This document shows positions 35,890 to 60,000 of a stretch of 60,000 nucleotides of DNA, piece by piece. The stretch comes from Nematostella vectensis (lineage: Eukaryota > Cnidaria > Anthozoa > Actiniaria > Edwardsiidae). Position 1 is the stretch's first letter. Each line of letters starts with the position of its first letter. The position numbers were made by a program, and so were the translations under genes. Where the stretch lies: assembly GCF_932526225.1 (NCBI RefSeq), contig NC_064036.1, forward strand, positions 14,503,181 to 14,563,180, in the 5' to 3' direction. Under the pieces are notes generated by a model. The model was not told the origin of the DNA. It did no database searches and saw only the letters and a list, made by a program, of their open reading frames with translations.

Positions 35890-36748
35890 GATGCATCCTT
35901 GGCATCAAAAGAATGTGTGCTTCTATAGCAAATAGTTGTCCTGCAGGCGACCGTTCGCAATTAGGAAATACATAATTAAAGAGACTGCTAGGCACTTGGA
36001 TTCACATTTTTATTTCATATTTTACTTGTTAATGTCTTTTTTTATTTCAATCATTACTTGTTCATGATTTTCGTTGAGTAAACTTAAAGTAGTTAGACTA
36101 TATAGGTTTAGACACATAAACACTACGATGTTTAGAAAACTACACAGGTTAAAATGGAAGTTTCCAGAATAAAGCTCTTTCTCGAGTAGTCTGGCCCTTT
36201 TGTCTTTGTTTCCACAATGTTATCACATGCATTTGGACTACAAAGACCGTCATCGGGTGCGTTATCGGATGCGAGCGTTTGGACTACAAAGATCACGTCT
36301 ATAGTACTACAAATGAATAAAGTGAAGTAAACAAATGCAAGAACTAGTAAAAGTCCAAGTTTACTTGGACAAAAGTTCAATCGCTATGCGAACGTATATT
36401 TCACTGTTCGTCCCCTCTTTTTAATCAGTCCCACAATAAAACACTTGTCAGCTGAGTCGTGTACATAAAGGATTAGACAGCCTAGGTCGGTGGTTATGCA
36501 TTGCCTTTATTATATTATTATATACTTAAATTATAACAATATCTACGGTCTGGTGGTTTAGTACGTAACTCACTTTAAACAACGAAAAACTGCCAAGAAT
36601 ATGTTCATTTTGTCTTGATCGCTGAAACCAACTCTGGACTGATTTTGGATAAGAACCCCAAAATCTAAGAGCCAAATCAGGCTAGACTGCAGAAACATAA
36701 TATACAGGAGTTCAGCACTTGGCACTATTATACAGTATTAGCTAGACC
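35890..36748. other. Convergent 3' ends of ADAR and SRPRB
   Basis: The two genes end towards each other 859 bp apart. An ATTAAA near 35970 could serve ADAR, and TTTATT at 36506-36511 (AATAAA on the minus strand) could serve SRPRB. No other gene is seen. Confidence 0.5.
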
Positions 36749-39700
36749 TTAAACAGCTTTTTCTATCCAATCATGCAAAGCATCTATTTGTGGATTTTTG
36801 TTATCTGCGTTACCCTTAGCACTACACTCGACAAACTCCACCTTGACGGGTTCAACATCCGCAAACTCAAAGTCCTTGCCCTTCTTCCCTACTAGAGCAC
36901 TCTTGGACGAGCCATCAAGCCCTTGTAGGGCTGCAGAACGGGTGACGCGCTGAGTGTTGCTGCGGAATAAGTAATATTATCATCTGGCTATGGGAAAAAT
37001 GCAATGTAAAAACATGGAAATGAAATGAATGATTGATTTTTCCAAATCCACTTTATCCAACACTGTACTACTCAATAAAACACTAGTCAGTGAACCCCTT
37101 GGTTCAACCACAACTTACCATTTTCTTGATTGATTATTTCACCTGATTACATGCGGGGTGATGGGTAGTTTAGTACTGTTTAGCATAATTCACGGCAGCT
37201 ATCGTCCACTAGTAATAAAAGTAGGCCTGAGCTATATAAGAAGTACTTACATTTCCTTTTCCAGCTGTGCTTTAATGGCTCGTGCTGATTTCGCCATTGC
37301 AAAATCTATTGAGAAAAGCGATTGTGTTCAACAATTTTATTTTTCAACATACAGTATTACAGCAATACTGATTTTGTTTCTGCAGTAACACATGATATAG
37401 TATATGGTATATCTCATGCATGAGAAGTGCATTAAAAGCAATCTAAGAGAAAATACCAATTTCTGCAACCTTTTCATCCATAACAGGGCGATTTTAAAAT
37501 GGAGGGGTGAAAAATTACCGGATAGACAGCTTATAACTGATCAAGTGGTTCTTGGTAGGTCACTACATACAATACTTCATGCCGAATTAGATTTGTCGCA
37601 TCAGCAAAATCAAGCTATTTGCTACAAACAAAGTAATTTTTTTACTCAAAAATGGCGGGGAGGGGGGGGGGGGGTGGTATCCACCCCTGCATAACAACAG
37701 TACCCACCCATTAGCATCATGCTAAATAAGTAAATGGTTTATGCCCCCTCGCTTGTGTCAGCAATACAAAATTCTGGATAAAAGCATTTTTGAAAAACAG
37801 CAAGGGACCAGTTGTTCATCTACTGTAGTTTGTCTCATTTGGGCCATACAACTGAGCAAATGAGCAAGAGAACTGCGAAAAGCAATGTAGGGTTTTCTAA
37901 GCTTTACATCCTCTAATGTTGGGTTATTGAGAAGATTGTGGCCCCAGGGAACTCATGACATATCCCCTTTAAGAATGCACTGAGCAAGTTGCATACCCTG
38001 CTTGTTGCAAACCACAAGTATTGGCACAGCTGCCCTCATTAGTGTTTTATGGCTAAGAATATCATACATCTGCCTGTATTTTTAAAGAAAAAGACGACAA
38101 TCAAACAAATTAGTATTAATGGCATACAATAATTAAACATCTTGTATGCAATTCTCACTTTTTTGCCACCATAACAGCCACCATAACCTTCACAATCACG
38201 AGCAGCATTATCATCTAGTTGCTGTCAGAATGTTACCTCTTATCTGTTCAAATGCAATCACCATGACCAGCATCATAATCATCATCAATGCCACCATGCA
38301 ATGAATGGAACAATCATTTTTTAAACATCATTTAACTATCTTCGTCAAGAACACTACAGTGGAACCTGGATTTTACGATAACCTCCAATTTACGATGGCA
38401 TTCCTTTCTCACGGTGGGAAAACAGTGATTAGAAGTGAATAAGAATTTACCTCGATTTTACGATATTGGATACAACGATATTCTCGATTTTAAGATATAA
38501 ATCTGTTCTCCCGAGCGTAATTTATACCTCGATTCAATAATATGAATGATTCTGTACTCCAAAGATAACAGTTACAATATTATATTTTTTTTACAATATT
38601 ATAATTTTTCAGTAAAAGTTGATAATTAACCCGATGATATTTTCAATGGATTTTCCTTTATATCGTAAAATCAAGGACCTCTTTGCAACGATACCTCTAT
38701 TTTACGATACATTTTCTTTCTCCCCAGGCATATCTTCAAATCCAGGTTCCACTGTATTATCATTAGCATCACCATAGAATCCTCAACATACAAAAAATTA
38801 CAACAATTAACGGGTATTCCTTGGTGTTACGGCGAGCTTTGTTTTTGGTGCTCAAGGCCTTTGTACTCTATCCCATTGTCTTGTTCTAAGGTCTTTGTTT
38901 TTGGCTTTTGTCCCATTGTGTTTTTAGTGCTGGTACTCCGTAACACCAAAAAACTACCCAATTAACAGTATTGCATTATTATAATAACTACCAACCCCCC
39001 ACCATTACATACAACCACAACCATGAGCATCATACTATAATTACACTCAAAACACTGAGCAATCATATAACCAAATAGTATAATCATCAAATACCCCAAT
39101 AATATCTATCACGACTTCACCACCAGCTTCATGCTAATCATGATCATTATTGCCATAAACTTACTCTGCAACATCTCTGACTTCTCTTGGGAAGTTGACA
39201 CTATCAACTACAAACAAGATGGCCCTAGAAAAAAAAAGAATATCTACTGGTACTGGCCATAACATAACTATCCTTTTTTCTTGAGGCAAGGCATTCAGTA
39301 TCATTGTAGCTGAGAACTAAGATCACTCAACCACATAAAATAAAAAATTATACCTTTTTTTTCAAAATAGACTGTAAAAAAAATAAGAGCAACATTATTT
39401 AATCTTTTGTCAGCTGTGAGCAACAGAAATTAAAAAAAAATAGGTCATTGGTGAGCACTGAACCGAACTTCTGAATACAGTATGTACCTTCCTGTGCAAT
39501 ACAGTTTATATGCTATACATAATGTACATACCTAGCCTGCTCTTTGTATTTTTCCAAAAACTGGGATCTTATTCTGTCATGACCGGGAAGATCAACCATG
39601 TTGACTTGCTTACCACTCTGGGGGGAAATCATCAAAAACATCATAAAGATCATATCCCAGATAAAAACAACTTTTGATGAATACATATCAGGCGCCAAAC

Positions 39701-41792
39701 GTTTCAAAATTCATTTTCACACTTATAGTATCAATTTGCAAATCAAGTTCATGGAGGTATCCTGTGAGCGCACCTCGGCCTTCATGTGAATTCCCAATAT
39801 TCGGAAACAAAATACATTTCCGAATGAGAGCCGGCTATACTTGCATGGATTCTGTATACTTGCATGGATTTTTTATACTTGCATGGATTTTGTATACTTG
39901 CATGGATTTTGTATACTTGCATGGATTTTTGTATACTTGCATGGATTTTGTATACTTGCATGGATTTTTGTATACTTGCATAAATTTTTGTATATTTGCA
40001 TGGATTCTGTATACTTGCATGGATTCTGTATACTTGCATGGATTTTTTATACTTGCATGGATTTTTTATACTTGCATGGATTTTTTTATACTTGCATGGA
40101 TTTTGTATACTTGCATGGATTTTTTTATGCTTGCATGGTTTTTTTTATACTTGCATGGATTTTTTATACTTGCATGGATTTTTTTATACTTGCATGGATT
40201 TTTTTATACTTGCATGGATTTTGTATACTTGCATGGATTCTGTATACTTGCATGGATTCTGTATACTTGCATGGTTTTTTTTATATTTGCATGTTTTTTT
40301 TTTATACTTGCATGGATTTTGTATACTTGCATGTTTTTTTTTTATACTTGCATGGATTTTTATACTTGCATGGATTTTTTATACTTGCATGTTTTTTTAT
40401 AATACTTTTTGTTAACTCACGGAATCTTTACATCCTAGCAAAGTTTTTTGCATACTCTTGTGAATTTGTATACTTGCAATGATTATTTAATAGTTGCACG
40501 GATAGTTTGGCATAACTTGATTTGCAAATTGATACTATAGTGCAAAAATGAATTTTGAAACGTTTGGCGCCTGATAAATACAACTCAATTATTTTCAAGT
40601 CGAGAACCTTTATTTTATTGGTTAAAACCTCATTTTATACTAGTTTCAAAATTGATGCGCTAAATGTGACCATGTCCCCTCGGTAAAACGGTAAAACCTT
40701 AATTAATTACCATAAGCAAAAATTTTTACTGTGCTGTTATAAAGGCACCAATTCCTCTTTCTGCAGAGCTCACATCCAGATCCTATGTAAATGATGGAGG
40801 AGGCTTTAGATTTGTTTCTTCAAATTTGGTATTCCAAGTGCAATGAACATATTTTAGGAGTTATTTTTTTTCTTTCTGTGGATTTGTGTTGCAAATAGGC
40901 TAATGCATATTATTTGTGTGAGACTCTACCATCCTCTTTCATTTACCTTTTTTCCTTTCAATTTGTATGACCCAACATTCTCCTTCATAGACGTGTGGGT
41001 CATCACATGACTTCCATCAAGAAGCTAAAAGGATATTCACCAAAGATTTAGTGAAGGCATAGAAAGGTCACACCAACAAGAAGACAACAAAATGTAATCA
41101 CACCCACCCTATTGAAAAGCAAGGTCTTGCCACTATCTGTAAGACCGACAAACAGCAAGGAATTTCCACGTCTCCTCTGCTTTCTGAGCAACACAAGTAA
41201 AACTAGAGCAAACAAGAACATTAATGTCAACAGGGTGGGCGGTTTGTACACCGTGGTGGATCTAAAGGAGGGGTTGTAACCCCTCCCCCTCCCCCTCTGC
41301 CAACCCACCACAACCACCCTATGAGATAAAAAAAACATTAAATCAAAATTTTTCAACAACTTCTCACCAGACCATCCAAATGCCCCTTCTCAATTTTTCA
41401 AATTTAAATTAGTCTGACTCTTATTTTTAATGGGAAATCTAAAATTTTGACTAGGGACATGTTATTTTATAGACGACAGAAATAAACAAATAACAGGGCA
41501 TGTCTTAGTATTGTGGATTAATAAATAGATCTATACACTTTCTCACTTCAAAAAAAAATGGGAAGTGTAGAGTATAATAAAATGACATTAAGCTTAAATG
41601 GTGTAGGTTACTATGAATGGCCAATCGATAAATAAATCAGTTCAAATATGAAAGTGAAGGCATAATTAACGACGAAGTAAAACAATTCTTACCTATAGTA
41701 CATAAAACAACAACAACCCCTGTAACAAGCGCTATGAATTCCCCGTTTGGGCCTTCAAAGATCTGACGGAGACTAGAAGTGCCGGCCGCCAT
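36749..41792 (-). CDS. SRPRB: Signal recognition particle receptor subunit beta
   Basis: Eight exons on the minus strand, all joining in frame to 253 residues: 41792-41693, 41202-41108, 41024-40947, 39617-39532, 39224-39165, 38073-37997, 37305-37251, 36959-36749. The product is the membrane-anchored small GTPase that holds the SRP receptor at the endoplasmic reticulum. There is a hydrophobic anchor at about 18-39 ending in a basic RKQRRR. GTPase motifs: Walker A GLTDSGKT (53-60), HTS of switch I in the third exon, DLPGH (100-104), NKQD (163-166, split by an intron), and ECSAKG near the C-terminus. The start is the ATGGCGGCC at 41792; an in-frame ATG at 41849 would add a hydrophobic 19-residue extension and looks less likely. 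Two introns contain DNA elements (38357-38754 and 39688-40574). It is divergent from DCAF10. Confidence 0.93.
38357..38754. mobile_element. pogo/Tigger-like MITE in SRPRB intron
   Basis: The ends are CAGTGGAACCTGGATTT and its reverse complement AAATCCAGGTTCCACTG, flanked by TA on both sides (38355-38356, 38755-38756). This is the TA target duplication and CAGTGGAACC-type end of pogo/Tigger elements in the Tc1/mariner group. The 398-bp interior repeats TTTTACGAT motifs and has no transposase. Confidence 0.85.
39688..40574. mobile_element. Element with 65-bp inverted ends enclosing an 18-bp minisatellite
   Basis: The left end TCAGGCGCCAAACGTTTCAA is mirrored at the right end (GGCGCCTGA at 40566-40574). 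The arms match for about 65 bp, to ATCAATTTGCAAATCAAGTT. TA flanks both sides (39686-39687, 40575-40576). Between the arms are a fragment of a second foldback family (39769-39835, also seen at 53466-53649) and about thirty copies of an 18-bp repeat. It lies in the SRPRB intron 39618-40946. No transposase is seen. Confidence 0.75.
39836..40400 (+). repeat. 18-bp minisatellite TATACTTGCATGGATTTT
   Basis: About thirty copies, with length variation in the T run and G/C changes before TATAC. It generates long open frames in several phases on both strands, none with splice or family support. It sits inside the inverted-repeat element 39688-40574. Confidence 0.9.
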
Positions 41793-42105
41793 GATGGATG
41801 AATCATCAAAGAAAGTGAACAAAAAGAACACTAACCACAGGAAACCCATGACAGAGACTGGGTTCGAGGTGCCCTACACGTTAGAGGAAAAACCCAAGAT
41901 GGCGGCCGTCGTCAAAGATTTCTCGAGTTTAATTGGGAATGAAAAACTGTGAAAATTGCAATGCACTGGGGCATTTTCAACGGAATTTTCGAACGCCGAT
42001 AAATAAGTATCTCTTCTCTTAAAATGACAACGAACAATGTAGAACGACGCTAGAAAACTAAGGAACATATGAGGTGCAAATTGCGCCTAAAATTAAGTTG
42101 ACATT
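41793..42105. promoter_or_regulatory. Probable bidirectional promoter of SRPRB and DCAF10
   Basis: 313 bp separate the two start codons on opposite strands. The stretch includes AAGATGGCGGCC near 41896, a YY1-like core often found in housekeeping promoters of animals. This is inferred from layout and the motif. Confidence 0.55.
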
Positions 42106-45940
<3,835 letters not shown>

Positions 45941-46011
45941 GAAGTTTGCACAGTGGTTGATTCACAGGAAAGATTAGCCATGATAGATGGACTGTAATCT
46001 TATGTCAATGC

Positions 46012-46017
46012 AATAAA
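46012..46017 (+). terminator. Polyadenylation signal of DCAF10
   Basis: AATAAA 72 bases after the stop codon, a usual distance and the first such hexamer downstream. Confidence 0.6.
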
Positions 46018-46812
46018 TTATGCGGTTTATAAACTAAGAGAGGTTTTTTGTGATAATGTCTGTTCAGAAGTTCTAGGATACAGTCTAGTTGAAACACTGA
46101 CATCAACTATTCCTACTCCTTTTCTTCCACAACCAAACCAAAATGAAAGCAAGATATATATTTCTTACACATCAGCTCGAAATTAAAGGGATTCTGTCAC
46201 CCTTGTAGGAATGGGGGAACAGAAAAGGTCGTGGTGTTCCTGGCGGCTCAAAATAGAGGTTAAAGGGGTGGGAATACATCGAAAAAGGTCACCAGAACAA
46301 ATTATACTACGATTCTACTGTCCAAAAACATGAGCTTTTGATTTTAAAATTTGCACAGGTTGTATAGTTACAATACTTGATCGTGATTTGCATGGAATGT
46401 TCAGCTGGCCTTGTTGTTGATAGCAAGTCTAGCATCAGATCGAGGCTCTATTTTAACCTTGCGCTCGCTAAAATCGAAAATTTATAAACTTTTTAAAAAC
46501 GTCATCAATTGTTGTTAAAATGGAGTTAAAATTATCGATTTTAACGCGTTTTGGAAAGTTATTCCTTTCTTATTTGAAAGTGTGTGGGGGGGGGGGGGGG
46601 GGGGAGGGGGATGGGAGGGCATGTGTCGAGACGGGTTCGACACCGGTTGATCCCTTCGTTAGTATTTAAGAAGACGGTAGAGGCGGATCTAGCTTTTCGC
46701 TAAGGGGAAGAGGGGATTGGCTCAGTAACATAGGGGGGAAGGGGAAATTTATTTGTTACATATGGCTTTCTGGCATCCCGAAGGTATGGTTTAAACCCCC
46801 CCCCCCCCCCTA
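46018..46812. other. Intergenic, no gene recognised
   Basis: It contains a G run at 46586-46603 and a C run at 46795-46810. Open frames are short and unconvincing. Confidence 0.5.
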
Positions 46813-47262
46813 GATCCTTTGCTGAGGGAAGCCTGTGAGTCCTTAGAAATCCTATACTGAAGGAAGCCTGTGAGTCCTTAGAAATCCTTCACTGAGGGAA
46901 GCCTGTGAGCCCTTAGAAATCCTTCACTGAAGGAAGCCTGTGAGTCCTTAGAAATCCTTCACTGAAGGAAGCCTGTGAGTCCTTAGAAATCCTTCACTGA
47001 AGGAAGCCCGTGAGTCCTTAGAAATCCTTCACTGAAGGAAGCCTGTGAGTCCTTAGAAATCCTTCACTGAAGGAAGCCTGTGAGTCCTTAGAAATCCTTC
47101 ACTGAAGGAAGCCCGTGAGTCCTTAGAAATCCTTCACTCAAAGAAGCCCGTGAGTCCTTAGAAATCCTTCACTCAAAGAAGCATGTGAGTCCTTAGAAAT
47201 CCTTCACTGAAGGAGGCCTGTGAGTCCTTAGAAATCCTTCACTGAAGGAAGCCTGTGAGTCA
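46813..47262 (+). repeat. 35-bp minisatellite
   Basis: About thirteen copies of TGAAGGAAGCCTGTGAGTCC followed by TTAGAAATCCTTCAC, with few differences between copies. Non-coding. Confidence 0.92.
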
Positions 47263-47441
47263 GCGCTTTTTTTTCGAAAACAGGTCAGAATTTGTCCTGG
47301 ACCCGCGCCTTGAGCTATAAGGAAATTGTCACAGAATTCTTCTAATTCCCAACTACATACCAACGATTCTCCTCCTTACAATGTGCCTCATCAAAGCAAA
47401 ACGAGCAAACAGCCTGGTGACGTCAAAGGATAACAGCAAGT

Positions 47442-47730
47442 TGATCACAAAAAAGACTAGCATCACGGTGCCACAGGAAGACCAAGAACTCGACAACTGA
47501 CATCACAAAAAGAATAGAATCACGGTGCCCCAGGAAAACCAAGAACTCGACAACTGACATCACAAAAAGACTAGCATTCACGGTGCACCAGGAAGACCAA
47601 GAACTCGACTACTGACATCACAAAAAGGCTAGCATCACGGTGCACCAGGAAAACCAAGAACGCGACAGCTGACATCACAAAAAGGCTAGCATCACGGTGC
47701 ACCAGGAAGACCAAGCAAATTTGACAAAAC
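47442..47730 (+). repeat. 57-bp minisatellite
   Basis: About five copies of a unit containing GACTAGCATCACGGTGCACC, AGGAAGACCAAGAACTCGAC and ACTGACATCACAAAAA. It begins only about 180 bp after the 35-bp array. Confidence 0.88.
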
Positions 47731-47754
47731 AGGGGTGGTGAAGAGGTGGTGCCC

Positions 47755-48255
47755 ATCATGAATCACGAAGTTATTTTCCAGGCTTTCACGAATCACGAAT
47801 TTAAAAAAGAAGCTTCCACGAATCACGGTTTTAACTTTTGCTTTGCTCATGAATTTATGATTTAAAATACATAGATCAACGCCGCGGTTGATCTACTCCT
47901 CAGTTAAACTAACACACAATGACATCATTTTTTTTTATTTCTACGTATAAATGTATGAATAGTGACGAGAAAAACAGTCGACGCGGAGTGATTGTTCTAC
48001 AGCTCCTGTCAAGTTAAGCACTGTTTTGCAGTCGCTCCCGTTACATGAATTTCGTGTTTTAATTATTCATGGCGTCTACGGTCACCTTTCACGACATGCA
48101 AAATCACTATCGAGTCACGAAAGTAAAAATACCCCAATCACGGATCACGATAGAGTACTCGATCACGATTCACGGATTTATTTTTAAGCTTATCACGAAT
48201 CACGGATTGAATTTAGGGCCAATCACGAATCACGAAAATATATACTCTTGACCAC
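47755..48255. repeat. ATCACGAATCACG-rich dispersed repeat
   Basis: CACGAATCACG recurs at both ends and inside (near 47760, 47790, 47818, 48195, 48225), around a central palindrome GATCAACGCCGCGGTTGATC. Probably a non-autonomous element; its boundaries are not resolved. Confidence 0.5.
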
Positions 48256-49295
48256 CCTGAACAATATGGCTTAGGTGATGTCACGTGTATTTAGGGATTT
48301 TGCCAAACTGTTGAACTGGATCACATACCGGATGTTTTGATTTGACAAATTGTATTGTCTGTGTTACCTAGGGCGCTTGGCTCTAAACCAAAAATGAAAA
48401 ATAGGTGTTTGATGATGGACTCTTAAAATAGCTTATATGTGGAACTATGAGAATTTTAGAGTTCTTTTTTATATACACAGAATTTAGGCTAACAAACATT
48501 GTTCCTACCGTCCAAATGGTAAATACAAGTATCTGTAGTATAAATATAATTTGATTCTGCATTTTCAGAAAGCATCACTCTAATACAAATATTTTTGCTG
48601 ATATCTTTGCCTGGGGATTTTTTTATAGAATTAGAATTTGATGAAATCTCAGTCTAAACGTGCTCATAAAAAGGTTCTTATAAGGCAAAATGAGTGGTTA
48701 TGTTTTTCATTACGATTGAAGCGATTTTTTTGCGCAGGTGTTATCTCCTGCCTATATCTCCTGCCGTGAGGCTCAAAAATCGTTTTGTACTATAACAATA
48801 ATTTTTCCCCGAACCATCAAAATTACAATCGGAATGTTTTCTAGTGGTGCGTTGCCATCAACAAATGAATGTTGTTAAAATAAGTCTTGATAACATTAAT
48901 ACCCACACAAACCTGGCTTGTGATCAGATAGAACGGACAGGACTTTTTTTCGAGGCAATCATCAAACCAAAGTCAGCAAACTAGTACGTACAGTTAATAA
49001 TTATTATACTTTATAAGAGGGTGTATGCCTTTTTCTCTTGAGCCTTTGGGAATTTGGTGGTATTCCATTTTCTTCTAGGTTTGTAAACGTTTCTACTCAC
49101 TTCTCGCAACAGTTTCAGTTCATTTGGTCTACCTCGTTCACATTGACTGGATACTCACAGTACTTAATACTCACGGTACTAAGTACTTAGTGAGTTATTT
49201 TAGACCTCTAATGTTCAGCCTAAACATTACACCGACACATTATTTGCAGGAAAATATCAGGAGAAGAAGCCTAAAGAGGGATCATTTCTTGTAAG
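48256..49295. other. Upstream region of gene 4
   Basis: It contains the third copy of the GCATTTT(C)AGAA..GCATCA dispersed repeat at about 48540-48690. At 49242-49250 a TTATTTGCAG acceptor precedes 45 bases leading to the ATG at 49296, so an upstream non-coding exon is possible. No coding gene is seen. Confidence 0.4.

Positions 49296-60000
<10,705 letters not shown>

Noticed and set aside
39674-40482. Overlapping plus- and minus-strand frames rich in LHGF or MQVYKIHAS
   Set aside because: Created by the 18-bp minisatellite, which is open in several phases on both strands.
41793-41849. Upstream in-frame ATG of SRPRB at 41849
   Set aside because: It would place a second hydrophobic stretch before the known anchor, which the family does not have; the downstream ATGGCGGCC fits better.

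Overview
This is a stretch of nuclear DNA from an intron-rich, AT-rich animal genome. It is most likely an anthozoan cnidarian (sea anemone or coral relative). That placement is an inference. It rests on split genes with short phase-1 exons, an ADAR carrying several Z-alpha-like winged helices, SEA-domain mucin-like receptors, and a dispersed repeat beginning TGTGTAGTTCCAG that I associate with anthozoan genomes. I do not name a species.

Layout. From 1 to about 27.1 kb there are three plus-strand genes of a mucin-like, single-pass receptor family. The first is a 3' portion (749-3073): second half of a SEA domain, linker, membrane segment, tail. The second is nearly complete (8682-19060): signal peptide, Ser/Thr repeats, linker, SEA, linker, membrane segment, tail. 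The third (20530 to about 27056) has a signal peptide followed by a 2.2-kb exon of about 89 copies of an 8-residue Ser/Thr repeat, with no SEA or membrane exon found. A fourth member starts at 49296 with a signal-peptide exon. From 55.5 kb to the window end it continues into a tandem array of tiny 42/45/51-nt exons, every one in phase 1-1, which runs off the window.

Between these blocks (27.4-46 kb) lie four conserved genes in two divergent pairs: MRI1 (minus) with ADAR (plus), and SRPRB (minus) with DCAF10 (plus). Their start codons are about 330 and 310 bp apart, consistent with shared bidirectional promoters. I rebuilt exon structures by hand from splice signals, phase and family similarity. 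All four proteins look complete and intact.

The rest is introns and intergenic DNA dense in repeats: many minisatellites (18, 24, 35, 38, 43 and 57 bp), a 1.45-kb AAAT array in a DCAF10 intron, trinucleotide and tetranucleotide arrays, several MITE families with terminal inverted repeats, a pogo/Tigger-like element, a 0.77-kb DNA transposon with a perfect 9-bp target duplication and a small ORF, a truncated Penelope-like element with a GIY-YIG ORF followed by a hammerhead-ribozyme-like motif, and an antisense non-LTR reverse-transcriptase fragment.

The most striking signals are the microexon array (18 units with intact splice sites and 7 with damaged ones, arranged in higher-order repeats that carry the same MITE copy along) and the common phase-1 architecture of the mucin-like family. 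Together they suggest a fast-evolving, modular cell-surface receptor cluster.
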